Positions 1 through 11,171 of a DNA stretch of 64,000 bases are shown piece by piece. Location of the stretch: contig CM073329.1 of NCBI GenBank assembly GCA_037043015.1, positions 13,966,648-14,030,647 on the forward strand, given 5' to 3'. Numbering within the stretch: the stretch's first letter is position 1; every line of letters starts with the position of its first letter. The position numbers and the translations under genes were made by a program. Below the pieces are notes generated by a model. The model did not search any database, was not told the DNA's origin, and saw only the letters and a list, made by a program, of their open reading frames with translations. The stretch is from Bryum argenteum. Lineage: Eukaryota; Streptophyta; Bryopsida; Bryales; Bryaceae.

Positions 1-1
1 T

Positions 2-106
2 GAACAAAACCTGGCTGCCCTACAAGGACAACAACAAGTGATGATACCAGATGGTGCAATCTGTGAAGTTGTTATCCCTCTGGACGGAGAGCCTCCTTGT
101 AAGTAG
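2..106 (+). CDS. Possible 3' part of a coding exon cut by the window edge
   Basis: Frame 2 is open from the first base for 34 codons to a TAG at 104-106 and reads like ordinary soluble protein (it contains QGQQQVMIPDG and CEVVIPLDGEPP). A consensus splice donor, GTAAGT, lies at 99-104, so the exon may end at 98 instead of at the stop. I do not recognise the family, and the gene's body would lie left of the window. The short open stretch could also be chance. Confidence 0.3.
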   Translation, partial: EQNLAALQGQQQVMIPDGAICEVVIPLDGEPPCK

Positions 107-974
107 ACCCCTGTTGATTGAACCAAAAACAAGGCCTTCCAGATCCCACTATCGAACAGTTCCTACTCTGTCCTGATCCATGATAGTCTAGGAATGAGCT
201 TGTAATCCATTCATGTGTACAATAGACTCTTTTCACATAAGTGAGGTAAGGTCCTCCTTATGTATGCAGCATCTTGCTTTCTTAAGTTTTGAGCTCATAA
301 ATTGACAATCCAAGTCACTAGACCTTTTTTTCGGATATCATAGCACAGGCTTTTGATCGTACAATTCGGGCGTTTGTGCCTTATTATATTACCCTTGGAT
401 ATCACTACACTTGGAAGAGTACTCCAACTGTAGCAAGGTTCGTATCCTTGCAACTTGGATTCACTCTATGCTATAATCTTGTGTATGCTTTACAGAAAAG
501 GAGAAATGGTAGTAAGAGTCATATGCAAGTTGAGGCCATATGCAGATTTAGGGTGCAGTATGCGGCCTCTAAATTTGAGAGAGGGCCTTTTGTTCTTAAG
601 TACAGTACATAGGATAAGTATAGAGCACTGTGAGATCTTACAACTAACTAAATGCAACTAGCATTAAGTACCCTATTATTTATAGATGTGAAGGTACCTT
701 CTTTGAAGCTTCTTCCGAAATGTCTAGGAAGGTAGGTATCTAGTCTAGCATTAGTAAATAGGAAAAAGATGCATTATGTTTTTTGAGCAGTACCGTTACC
801 GTGTTTACTGTGAATATTGTAGAGTTCTTCAAGCAGTAAATTTAGATTCTAATTGATAATTAGGTTTCACTTTACAGTGACTTGAAGGAACACACTACAG
901 AAATCCTGGAGTTCGCTTCCTCAAGGTAGGAGCAACTGCAACCGCCCGTTTAAGAGATTCTGCATGTGAAGTGA
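107..974. other. AT-rich stretch without a supported gene
   Basis: Contains only short ORFs with no recognisable protein. A short open segment at about 881-936 sits between an acceptor-like TTTACAG and a donor-like AAGGTAGG and could be an exon of the gene that ends near base 100, but nothing confirms this. Confidence 0.3.
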
Positions 975-1281
975 ATGTTCGTAGAATGTCCATGTGACTA
1001 TTGAATTTTTTTCTCAAAATTTTGCAAAGCCATCCACACCACTAGTATTGTCCTACTCAGACTCAATATTGTCCTAGGGTGATTACTTTCATACGCTCAA
1101 TTCCAAGTTCGAATTTTTTTAGTATTCTTGCGAAATTTAACCAAAAATTAAATTTCCCACCTTGAGTGTTGATTGGAAACGCAACTGGAAACCACATTAA
1201 CCCAAGATTTTAGAAGAAACAAGTTCTTTTGAACATTCAACAATGGGTTGCTCGAGTTATTTTTGTACCCCATTGAACAGT
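975..1281. mobile_element. Truncated copy of the Tc1/mariner-like element found at 44747
   Basis: The stretch follows the interior and right part of the element at 44747-45685 (shared landmarks include TTTGCAAAGCC, CTTGAGTGTTGATTG and TTTTGAACATTCAACAATG). It ends with GTTATTTTTGTACCCCATTG, the same terminus with one change. The other end is missing, so this is an old fragment. Confidence 0.6.
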
Positions 1282-1477
1282 ATTTACAATATGCTGGGGA
1301 ATATGTAGTACATATATTGAGATAGTTTAATTTTGATCTTTGAATTTAGTACATAAAAAATTGTGGTGTTTCCACTAGGCTCACCAATATTTATTTTTCT
1401 ATCAAAGAGTGTCTCATTTCACCAAGCTTCATGAAGAGTTTAGTGAAAATACCACACTTCTCAAACTTATCCTTGGG

Positions 1478-1777
1478 CCCACTTTAAACACAAGTTGGGG
1501 CCGGGCGGAGAGCAGGGCGGAGAGCGGGCTGTATTCAACGGCAAGCGGGCTGTATTCAACGGCAAGAGTTCGGGCCCAAGTTGGGAAGTTTCTGCCAAGG
1601 TAAACCTTGTCCCAATTGCATTCCTTGGGCCCGAACATTTTGGCGCCAAAATAGTGCCACATAGGATAAATTGAAGTTTCAGTCGGGCCCTAGTATGAAG
1701 CCCTTGGGCCCGATTTGAAAGAATCCAACCATTTGGGCCGGCCCTGAATCTCGCCCCAAGTATAAAGTGGCCCTTAG
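1478..1777. mobile_element. GGGCC-ended MITE-like element
   Basis: A GC-rich island in AT-rich surroundings. The left end (GGGCCCACTTTAAAC, then AAGTTGGGGCC) and the reverse complement of the right end (GGGCCACTTTATAC, then TTGGGGCGAG) form imperfect inverted repeats. Inside, a 21-bp unit is repeated twice in tandem (about 1527-1566) and GGGCCC-type palindromes recur. No transposase is present. Target duplications are unclear, so the superfamily is open; GGGCC ends would suit PIF/Harbinger. Confidence 0.45.
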
Positions 1778-2463
1778 AAGCTTATGACTTTGGAGGGTTC
1801 CAGTCAATTTGATACACACCATATTGGAGAGTTTATAAACTCCCCTTTGAAATTCATGAAAATGTTTAATACATCGTATGAGAGGTCATTTGGACTAGAT
1901 AGTGCTCCTTGTTTGTAACCCTTTCTTTGAGAAATTCAAGGGGAGGTCAAAGGTAAGGTAGAAGCACATGTAAGCCTATGCCCCATTTAAACCAAACATC
2001 TAGACTCTTCCATTTTCCTAGATGTCTCCACCCTATCATGTTAGATGTACCTCATGGAGGAAATGTTGTTGTATGTTAGGTTGTATCAAATACTTCTAAA
2101 TTTTGCACTTGTTTATATAAGTGCTATATGATACCAAGAATATATGGAAATTTTATCTTTTCTATTTTCCTACTAACTAAAAAACAATAAATGACACATT
2201 TCATTATTCCAAGTATAGGGAATGCCTTAGTAATGGGTAACTTTTTCTACAAGAGGTTAGCCCCTTTGGTTGTGCCCCATCCTCTCCCTTTGTGAAATTC
2301 AAAACGAAGGTCAAGGTACTCCCTCCATCAGAAATACAAGGTATTTTCAAGAATTTAAAATTGTTAGGAAAAATGATATCATTACATCCTACAAAGCACA
2401 CATAGAAAACTCTCTAGGATTGACATGGGCGTGTCTAGCTTACATACTTACTTTCGGACCACA
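1778..2463. other. Intergenic, one possible Stowaway end
   Basis: AT-rich with no gene. TACTCCCTCCATCAG near 2319 resembles a Stowaway terminal repeat after a TA, but I found no matching right end nearby. Confidence 0.3.
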
Positions 2464-3031
2464 TTAACCTCTAAAGCTTCTTGTGTGCTTTTGGGAGCTT
2501 GAAACCTCAAGACTCAATTTTTTACCTTTGTGCACTTATGAGGGCGAGAACCAAATCTTTGCTTTACTTGAACTTCCAATCATAAGACTTTCTACCTTAG
2601 ACTATTTTTAAATTAAAGTTCCAAAAATAGACCGGTGGGTGTTTATTATTCGAGTGATCATAACATACCAAGTTTGTCTCCAAATTACTTTTGAGCATCT
2701 TGAAGATTATTTTGGAAAATTTTCGAGGGCTTCCCATGGAATATTGGTAAATATTTAAACTTTAGACACTCTTGAATGTCACTAATAATTTGGTTATGAA
2801 CATATTCCCTATTTTTTCATTTTTCTCTAAAATCGCTAAACTAAAACCGCCCCATTTCGGCTCGCTTGAAATCATTCTAGAAGATTAAAATTTGACTTTG
2901 CAAATCTAACTACATGCAACTTATGTGTATTGCTACACCCACACCAAATTGTAGCCCAAAATACTACAATTAGGCCCTTCATCTAGGCTGCCGAAAAGCA
3001 TATTTTGCATCAAAAGAGCTTTAGGGGTTAA
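2464..3031. mobile_element. TTAA-flanked non-autonomous DNA transposon (568 bp)
   Basis: Begins TTAACCTCTAAAGCT; the right end read in reverse is TTAACCCCTAAAGCT. Both ends carry TTAA followed by CC, the layout of a TTAA-targeting element. There is no ORF of note inside. It is more diverged than other family members in the window. Confidence 0.6.
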
Positions 3032-5157
3032 CCAATTACACCACATGCCTTTGTATGAAGGGGTTGGCTTTTTTTTATTTCTTTGGAGTACTCTTCATTC
3101 TTCTTCCAAAATGCTCCATGCTTGTATATAATGTACACTATGTCGGAGAGAGAAGCCCGAATTGGGTGGATATGCTCAAAAAAGACATGTTGTTTTTTAC
3201 AAAACAAAAACTTTGACTCAATGTATTTCAAAATTTGTATGGTGAAATCTGATATAAATTGATGGGTAGACTAATTAGAGAGTCTCAACAAGATTCAAAG
3301 ATTGAATTTTCCAAAATCAAATTCAAAAAATTTGGTTCACGGATTTGAGATATGATTGTAGAGCTTCTCCTTTAGGGTTAAGGCAATACCTTGTACTATA
3401 TTTACCAAGGTAACACCAACACGATTCATATTGAAACTAACCGATTGCAAACCATAAGGGCCATGGGAGGTTCCAAGTACGAATTATATGATTAAATGGG
3501 ACCAAAATCACTTGTCAAGAAACGTGTATCGACGATATCTTCATACTCGTATATCAAAAAGTACACGGTGAGTATCTAATAATGTACTACTTCGAATAGT
3601 GAATGGTTTTAGAACAAGTAAGTTTCAAGAATGTCGAACCTTACCACGAGGATAGTACGGGTTGCCCGCACTAATTATGATATTATTTTATTTTTCAAAC
3701 TCTTGTGGAATCAACTATCCATATTACATAAATATCTCCCAGCTGTATTTAGAATGGTGGGTTTATGGCATGTCCAAATGCGACATAGGGGGAATGTTGA
3801 AACCACAAGCATTGTAAGGGGGTTGCACCCATGAAAATATTTATACATGTGGAAATCACTTATCCGCTATGTAAGGTACCTTAGTTCAAAATACAATATC
3901 TTGTAATATATTTAGAATGGGGAATGGAATGGTATTCAAGACATGTACGACGGAGGAATGTAGAATCTAGAGAATTTTTTCTATATTTTTTCTTGCGAGC
4001 ATTCAATTATCCACTTAATGTAAGGTATCCGAATTTCAAACCTTCAAGGTACACATTTCGCCGATGCAATATCTTCCAATGTATTTAGAATGGTGGAAAT
4101 TCAAGGCATGGGCCAAATGCGACAAAGGGGGAGGGAATGTGGAGCCCAGCATCGCAAGCCACACAAATAGAGCCACGTGAGAATCCCGGGCCAGGGTCGG
4201 GTCGGGTCGGTCCGGAGGGGTGCTTTTACGCAACTGGCGAAATTCAGTGGGTCATGTGTATTGATGATGAATACCGACCAGATAGATAGATAGATATTGA
4301 CCGCATTCATACCTCAACTCGTTTGCGACCTGGCTGAACTGACTTGATGAAATTCGTGGTCATGTCGCGCGTCTGCCATACCATCAGATGGACCGCAGGT
4401 TTGTCGCCATTAATGCGACTACCGCGCAATCGATATACATTACCTCCCGTTTGCGCGCTTGATGGCCACGCCATTGTTGTACCAAGTACACGTTCGTAAA
4501 CATGTCACACGCACGATGTCCGTAGTTTTCATACTTCGGTGAAACAAAAAAAAATGAGTCATGGAGATATACTTGAAGACTCTTTACGTCACATTGCGTA
4601 GTATCACGTCTCAGTCATATCTATGTGGATAGGTAGGCAGTGTGATTGGTTGTGCATACCTTGATCAAACAATACAAGTCGGTTCTAAGAGATATATCTG
4701 AATCCACGTCGAAGATTTCACATTTTAGCGTTGTGGCTAAGGGACAATATGATTAAACAAAAGACGTTGCATAGAGATATTGCATCTTTTTTTGTCACAT
4801 AATATAGTGTGAAATCTATTTAAGCATTGTGGCCTAGGTAGGAGGTGTAATTGCCCACTCTTTGTACTTGACATGCATAAAATTATTAATGAAAATAGAG
4901 TTTATGGAGATGGTTGTGAACCCACTTCATGGCACAATTTATAATTTCATATGTGTAATATATTTTAAGCATTATGTCTAATGTAGGGAGTCTTATGTGT
5001 CGCTCTTCATACCATTTTTACTTTTCTTATTATTGTTCATACTTGAAGTGAATACCTTGATCAAACAAAAAAGAATTTGTGTGGATACGCTTGTATCTCT
5101 TTTGTGTCATGATTCAAAATTCACAATAGAGATATATTCTAAGCGTCGTGGCTAAGG
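3032..5157. other. Intergenic, degenerate repeats
   Basis: No gene is supported. Segments repeat motifs such as TGTATTTAGAATGG (about 3747, 3908, 4080) and GTTGTGGCTAAGG (about 4733, 5147), showing old tandem or dispersed duplications. A GC-rich patch at about 4185-4220 holds three GGGTC units. The end CTTTAGGGTTAAGG near 3371 resembles a lone TTAA-element end. Confidence 0.4.
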
Positions 5158-5166
5158 TAGGCATTG

Positions 5167-5536
5167 GCTAAGGTAGGCACCACAAGCCTTGGCTTGGTGG
5201 TTGGGGCTCATGGCCCCCATTGAGGAGGTCGTGGGTTCCATTCCCCATGCCGGCGTGGTGCTCACCACTATAGTCCACCCAACTATTGTGGGGGGTCCTT
5301 GGACCTTGTTGTATGGGTACCTCAAAGTCCTTTGGGGGGATACTATGTCATGTATCCTCAAGGCACTAGTAACTAGGCTAGAAACTAGCGTAGTTATAGT
5401 GTCCACCCTCGAGAGGGGGAAGTAGTATTGTTCCAATTTCCCCTTGTCCGGTGGCCATCGGGATATTAGCATTACGAACGGACACTTCATTCACGCCGGC
5501 CCCTTAGAAAGGGACCGGAGTTTCTATCTATCTATC
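5167..5536 (+). mobile_element. tRNA-derived SINE with (TCTA)n tail
   Basis: About 370 bp. The head (about 5185-5255) has the two internal pol III promoter boxes of a tRNA: an A-box-like TGGCTTGGTGGTTGGGG and a B box GGTTCCATTCC, one base from consensus. A tRNA-unrelated body follows, then a short TCTA tail. The 9-bp direct repeat TAGGCATTG lies on both sides (5158-5166 and 5537-5545), consistent with a target-site duplication. SINEs do not encode protein, so ORFs across it are incidental. The exact 5' end is uncertain because the host target itself repeats CTAAGGTAGGCA. Confidence 0.8.
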
Positions 5537-5545
5537 TAGGCATTG

Positions 5546-7271
5546 TCAATGGCATGTGTTTACCTCACGTACTTACCTCGATCAAACAAAAAACAATTCA
5601 TGGATATAGATTTAAACCCTTTTTGTGGCACAACTTGAAATTCCACAAGATGTCATTGTTTACACTATTTTATTGTTTATTTTAGTAGTAGTTGGTTACT
5701 ATTCATACTTGCTTAGGTACCTTTAGTTATTCAAACAAAATACAATTTGCGTAGAAAAACATCAACCCCCTCTTGTTAAAGCATTGTTGCTAAGGCCAAC
5801 ACTCTCATTGGCCATCATTAGACTTCGCATGCATACCTTGAGCAACCAAAGAACAATCCATAAATATGCATTGTGTTTATCAATTCATTCATTACCAACT
5901 CATATTCAAGTCAAGGAGTTGGGTTTTGCAATTGTATTAAGCTTGAACACAATGCTATTCTATGGGATGTGAGAAGGTAAATACTACTATAAGCACTTGA
6001 ACAACTCTATTAAAGCCCGAGATGTGGGAGCTCAAAATTGAGGACTCGACAGAGGAAGAATGCAACATGTCCACTATTGTGAAAAGACATGACCATTGTT
6101 GTTTTTTGAGTGATTTCAAGACTCAAACTATGAAAACCATGACCATGTTGTGTTTTGAGTAACTATAAAGCACAAACTATCTTTCAATAAGTATATCTCA
6201 AAAATCTTTGGCTCAACTAAAGGACTGTAAGTGGCTACCATCCTCCTACATACCCTATTTGATTTTTCCAAAGCCTTGCCCTCATACGTGAAATACAAAA
6301 TTCACTAGGTCTAGAATTGTTCGTCATACTTCAATTCCTTGGCTTGAATATTGGTTGTTAGAATTGTGGTATAATATAAGGATTGTGGCTAATATAAGCA
6401 TTGTGATTGACCACCCTTCATACTAGGCGTACATAGCTTAATCAAACTTAAAACTGTTGATTAAGACATACTTGAACTCCCTTTATGTCAAAATTCATAT
6501 TGTTTCATTTGTGGTATATTACACCCCTGAACGTCCCGAGTGTTGGAAAACAACATTTTGGATGAAGAGCCACAACTTTGAAGAGCCATAACTTTTTCAC
6601 CTAGACTCACTCTGTTATGTACAAAATCACTTGAATTGGGTCACAAATCAAAGTCTTTTTTGTGTAGAAAATATGGCAACAAAATAGAATAAATGGCATG
6701 CATTTAGTCAAGGCTACTTTTGTTTTTGGATTTCTAAACATTTGGCATGTTTTACCATTGGCAAGCCAACTATATGAGATCAAAAAAGTTCTTCATGAAT
6801 TTTATTTTTAGAAATTTTAGTTTAATTTTCTATAAGTGTGATCTTTAGGTGCATCCCAACAACTCTGTAGTTGGAGTTTATTTGATCCATACAACTTTGG
6901 TATGGGTTCTGCAATAATGTTCCTAGGATGAAAAAGTGAAAAATGGATGAGATTTTACAAAACATACAAAAACTCACATATGAAATTCATTCACATATCC
7001 ATTCAGTTGTGGAGCGTCCCCTACATATGGCTAGTTTCACTATTTAGCTTGTTGTATTGGAGATTCTCTAAACATAAAAACTCACTATATAGCATATTGT
7101 TCATGAAGAGTTTAATTGAACAACATAAAAAACAAAAAAAAATCCATAATATTAAAAGTTTGTCTTCAAGAGGTTATCTAATTTGACTATTATAAATGCT
7201 TCATATGGGGACCGATGGTGTTATTGTGGCCTCTCATGTGGTTGGTGCACCTCCTAAATATCTCGGTTGGG
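5546..7271. other. Intergenic, AT-rich repeat debris
   Basis: No supported gene. The segment at about 6521-6960 is related in sequence to 14620-14990 and, in reverse orientation, to about 53950-54410, marking it as one of several decayed copies of a dispersed repeat. Confidence 0.4.
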
Positions 7272-7629
7272 CCAATCACATAAGAGTACACGTGCAACCC
7301 AAATTCCGTTAAAATGGCATTATTCCGGTAAAATGGCACACCTCAACTTTCTGAACTGTAGTTCAAAAACCATGTGATATAACAGAATTTTAAGGTGATA
7401 TTAGGGAAAATGAGTGACAATGTATATAAAGGAGTGATATTACAAAAAAATTGTGATATTACAGAATATACCAATTTATACGAGCACAAATGTAAGATCT
7501 AGTGTGACAAAATGGCACATGGTATATTGCCATTTTAACGGAATTGGGGTTGTGCCCTCCTTAGGCCCTCCCATGAACTGCTACATTCCACGTGTAACTG
7601 ACAGCTCTTACACAACTAGCTATATAAGG
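7272..7629 (+). promoter_or_regulatory. Promoter of the secreted repeat-protein gene
   Basis: A CCAAT box (7272-7276), a G-box CACGTG (7289-7294), a second G-box within CCACGTGT (7588-7595) and a TATA box TATATAAGG (7621-7629) lie in line ahead of the gene, giving a likely start near 7650. G-boxes are bound by plant bZIP and bHLH factors (light, ABA and stress responses). A MITE separates the two G-boxes, so the distal elements have been pushed about 260 bp away. Confidence 0.65.
7294..7553. mobile_element. MITE with ~25-bp terminal inverted repeats in the promoter
   Basis: The left end (GCAACCCAAATTCCG then TTAAAATGGCA) is mirrored by the right end (TGCCATTTTAACGG then AATTGGGGTTG). The inner part is AT-rich and repeats GTGATATTACA. 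No coding capacity. It ends about 70 bp before the TATA box of the repeat-protein gene. Confidence 0.7.
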
Positions 7630-7674
7630 CGAATGCTAAGGCTCATTTTACAAACACATCTTCGCCTTCTCTTG

Positions 7675-7936
7675 GTATGAACGTCAATCCTTGTTTCAAC
7701 TTCCTTCTTATGAAATGTGAGTTCTTGTTGTCTTTGCATGTTTGAGTTTATTACGTCGAACTACCCAGGGTTTGCTAACTTGACCATACATGTGGAGATC
7801 AATTCGAAGATTTTTTGTTGCTACTTTGTTTTGTATGTACAATCGTAGTACCTAAGTGATTGATGTATTAATCTTTTGTAATTACAACTTGATCATAGCC
7901 TAGAATATTTACATTGCCTTGTTTGTTTGCGTGTAG
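7675..7936 (+). other. Intron in the 5' leader of the secreted repeat-protein gene
   Basis: The donor GTATGA follows CTTCTCTTG, and the acceptor is TTTGTTTGCGTGTAG, one base before the first ATG. The inferred first exon (about 7650-7674) has no ATG. Leader introns often raise expression in plants. This is inferred from splice consensus, not from transcripts. Confidence 0.6.
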
Positions 7937-7937
7937 A

Positions 7938-8681
7938 ATGAAAGGACGAGACATGGCAATGAGAACCGTGTTAACTACATGGAGCTTCTGGCTCTTACTT
8001 TTTGTGGTACAAGCAGTTGCTCGAGCAGAAAATGCGGTCCAAGAGAAGGTTGAGCATGCAGGGTCGTGGGGCAAGTACAACGACGACCGACCACCGAAGA
8101 AGCCCAAGTTGATCTTTGATGGGCCCGCACCACCTTGGCTCAAGAAGGAGGAAGGTGCAGCGCTGATGAATGACGATTGGTCGCCTAAAAAACCCAAGTT
8201 GATTTCTGATGGGCCGGCACCACCTTGGCTCAAGAAGGAGGAAGGTGCAGTAGCGCCGATGAATGACGATCGGCCGCCAAAGAAGCCCAAGTTGATCTTT
8301 GATGGACCCGCACCACCTTCGCTCAAGAAGGAGGAGGGTGCAGCGCCATTCAACGACGATCGGCCGCCGAAGAAGCCCAAGTTGATTTTTGATGGACCCG
8401 CACCACCTTGGCTCAAGAAAGAAGACGGTGCAGCACCGTTCAACGACGACCGACCGCCGAAGAAGCCCAAGTTGATCTTTGATGGACCCGCACCACCTTG
8501 GCTCAAGAAGGAAGAGGGTGGAGCGTCGTTGAATGACGACCGGCCGCCGAAGAAGCCCAAGTTGATTTTTGATGGACCCGCACCACCTTGGCTCAAGAAG
8601 GAAGAGGGTGGAGTGCCGTTGAATGACGACCGGCCGCCGAAGAAGCCCAAGTTGATTTTCGATGAGCCCGCAACACCGTAG
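7938..8681 (+). CDS. Secreted tandem-repeat protein, candidate multi-peptide precursor
   Basis: A 247-aa protein of unknown family. The first ATG directly follows a likely 3' splice site; a second ATG at 7953 (ACATGGC) has a better context and would shorten it by 5 residues. Residues about 8-30 are a signal peptide with hydrophobic core WSFWLLLFVVQAV and a likely cut after VARA, so it should enter the secretory pathway. After a spacer (ENAVQEKVEHAGSWGKY) come six full 30-31-residue repeats and a seventh short one. The conserved parts are NDDRPPKKPK, LIFDGPAPPW and LKKEEG, with a variable 4-5 residue joint. Lysine pairs bracket LIFDGPAPPWL in each unit. There are no cysteines in the repeats and no membrane anchor. 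It could be a precursor cut into many copies of one peptide, or a proline-rich wall protein; the sequence does not decide. The promoter, leader intron and poly(A) signal support a real gene. Confidence 0.8.
   Translation: MKGRDMAMRTVLTTWSFWLLLFVVQAVARAENAVQEKVEHAGSWGKYNDDRPPKKPKLIFDGPAPPWLKKEEGAALMNDDWSPKKPKLISDGPAPPWLKKEEGAVAPMNDDRPPKKPKLIFDGPAPPSLKKEEGAAPFNDDRPPKKPKLIFDGPAPPWLKKEDGAAPFNDDRPPKKPKLIFDGPAPPWLKKEEGGASLNDDRPPKKPKLIFDGPAPPWLKKEEGGVPLNDDRPPKKPKLIFDEPATP
8068..8681 (+). repeat. 90-bp coding tandem repeat, six full units plus one partial
   Basis: Units of 90 bp (93 bp in the second) underlie the protein repeats. Most differences between units are third-position changes that keep the amino acid (ATC/ATT, GGA/GGG, CGA/CGG, CCA/CCG). 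The few replacements are W to S and F to S, plus RP to WS in unit 2 and E to D in unit 4. The joints differ most. Confidence 0.95.
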
Positions 8682-8768
8682 GGCATGAAACTGGTGTCCA
8701 AAGCTCAAAATTAGTGTGAACCTTAGCCTTCTCTAGGCGATGATGGTAGTTGTTGGCACAAATTTAGA

Positions 8769-8774
8769 AATAAA
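8769..8774 (+). terminator. Poly(A) signal AATAAA
   Basis: Lies 88 bp after the stop codon of the repeat-protein gene, within the usual plant range, and suggests transcript ends near 8790-8810. Confidence 0.55.
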
Positions 8775-8810
8775 GATTTTCAAGAATGCGAAGTGTCATT
8801 GATGGTCTTA

Positions 8811-10474
8811 ATCTCGTCAGGTTATAAAAACACTTTGTTTTGAATGGTTGCAAACTGATGGTGTAAGTTTTGTAATTAAATTTCTTTGCATTTTCAACAA
8901 AGTCATAGAATGCAAGGAAGTAAAAAAAAATGGCTTCTATGAATGTCCTATGTGTGTATCGAGCTAAGACTATAAAAAATCTCAATTTGATAATGCGGTG
9001 TTTTGTTTTTTGTTTTTCGTGACGAATGTGTGAAAAGTAGATTAGATCTTTCTATATATATTAAAAGTAGACAAGAGATCGTGCTTGTCTTCAGTAAAGT
9101 TGAATACTATAGAATCAAAGTTCTTATTTTCTTCCATATCACAACGCTAGATATGTGATTTTCCGACCGTTTAGCCATTCCTCTTGGAGTTTACTTGTGC
9201 AGACGTAAATTTATGAATTGTGACACAGAAATGATTCTAGTGTATATTCACAATTTTTTTTGGTTTACTCAAGGTATGTACCACAAGTATGAGAATTGAC
9301 CAACTACTTTCGTTAGCTTAGTTTAATTAATTTTATTTTCTTTTGAAACACAACATATAGAATTGGCCTTTTTGATTGCTCACCGTAACTACAATGTTTT
9401 AAGAGTTCTTTGGATGTGAACTTTTGAATACAAACAATAATCAAGTGTATGTCCATATATCTTATCCTAGTTTGATTAAGGGATGCACTTCTATTACGAA
9501 TAGTGACTTTAGCTACAATGCTTTAACCCCGTAATGTCCTTGGGGTGTTTTTAGCTTAAAACTCATTTTTGGATAAAGTGACATACATGTAAATAAATAT
9601 AAGTTATTTAGATCTCAATTGTACAAAATTGCAATAGACTTGTTGTACTGTAGAGCATATGGTCCAAAAATTGATTCAAAAGACCTTCTAGAGTGCAAGA
9701 CTTTAACGTTTTAGTGCGCAGAAAGGGCTAGGATAACTAAGAAAACATTCTTACTTTGAAGGAGAAGTACAACGAGCATGAAATTTGCAATCAAAAATTT
9801 AACGATTAGAGAGTTATTCTACTTCATCCCAAAGGCTTAGACATATTTGTAGAGAGAACAGTGTTTGAATCTCAACATGTGTAAGGAAAAATACTAAAAA
9901 CCTGTTACAGTTGGACTACCTAAAAGCGCCAGGGACCCAAAAGCGCTTTGTACCTCAGTTGTAGATTGTGAAAATACAGATGTACCTCATTTGTATATAA
10001 CGCAATTGGGTCAAATCTTACTTAGCACTTTGGAATTTCGTATAAAATTCACAAATACGAATTACATGTTGCAAATTTTTCCAATTCTCCTTAAAACCTA
10101 TTTCGAATGTGGTCATAATTTTACTTTGAATTTACTAGTGCTAAAAATAGGTCAGATCTCTTATAGGACACTCTACCTTATATGTGGTATGAAATGAGGA
10201 GCATGCATATCTATGTCTGCCCAACATTTTAACAGTCAGGTCAGGGAATGTTTATGACAATTACAGATTCTGTTAATTTAAAACTGACTAATTCCCTGTT
10301 GATAAAATAGTTGAGGGCATGTCAAGTTACAGGACCTGTTTGATTCTGGCATATTGTTATCTATGGTTCATGCGAATCTTCAATTTGTGGTTTATTTGAC
10401 TTGCCTCAAACAGTCCCTTATTCTAGAAGCATCCTTTTATCACTTGAAGATGATGTATTCTTTGACATACTTTC
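8811..10474. other. Intergenic, with one TTAA-type repeat segment
   Basis: No gene. From about 9520 (TTTAACCCCGTAATGTCC) the sequence is related to stretches starting at 53436 and 59434: all three share a motif around GACTTGTTGTA and a 'cat-gt-ggacc' landmark. A matching right end was not found. Confidence 0.4.
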
Positions 10475-11171
10475 TTAACCCCTAAAGTCGAAAGCCCCCA
10501 AAACTGTCATAACTCCTCAAAATCACCCTCTTTCAATGCAAGATGAAAATTTTCAACTTTTGCCAGAATCTCAAGTGTGTAACCGTAAGATCTTATACCT
10601 AACTTGTCTATGTATGTGTGTACCAGAACTTAGATTCAAATTCCTCACCAATTGTGAGATCGTAACATTCAAAGTTGAAAAAATAAATAAATAAATAAAT
10701 AAACATTCCCTTGTTGCAAAATGAGTTGGAAGTTTTTTGTGAGCCCAAAAAACCAATTTTAAGAGTAAATTTGAATTGAGGCTCTTCAAACTCTTGTTCC
10801 TAAGTGAGTTGGGAACATGCCTATGTAATTTTTACCCTCATGCGACCTATAAAACTTGATGAAATGCTTAAACTTTCACATGGAGGTATGTTGAAATTCA
10901 ACTTCAAAGGCCTCTCATTGGTAAAAAAAAATGGCATGTAAAAAATTTTTGGATGAAGGATCCAAATGGTGAAATCATGCCTTACAACCTTATTTCCAAG
11001 TACAAAAAATAAAAAGTGAAAAAAAGTAGATTCTCAATTTTTGGTGATTTTTTGAAGTTCCTGCAATCTTGTTTATTTTGGGCAGATTTTGAGAATAAAC
11101 GAGCATATACCACAGTTTGGGCAGTTTTGGGCAGTTTTGGGCAGATTTCATATAGTGTTTTCAAACCTTTG

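Noticed and set aside
376-661. Two overlapping ORFs of 68-78 codons
   Set aside because: No recognisable protein, no codon pattern, and both frames open by chance in AT-rich DNA.
5152-5490. ORFs of 78 and 112 codons within the SINE
   Set aside because: They coincide with a tRNA-derived element that is non-coding by nature; no protein similarity recognised.
7868-8701. Long antisense ORFs (277 and 237 codons) opposite the secreted repeat gene
   Set aside because: They are read-throughs of the same 90-bp repeat, which has no stop in those frames. The promoter, splice acceptor, signal peptide and poly(A) signal all support the plus strand.
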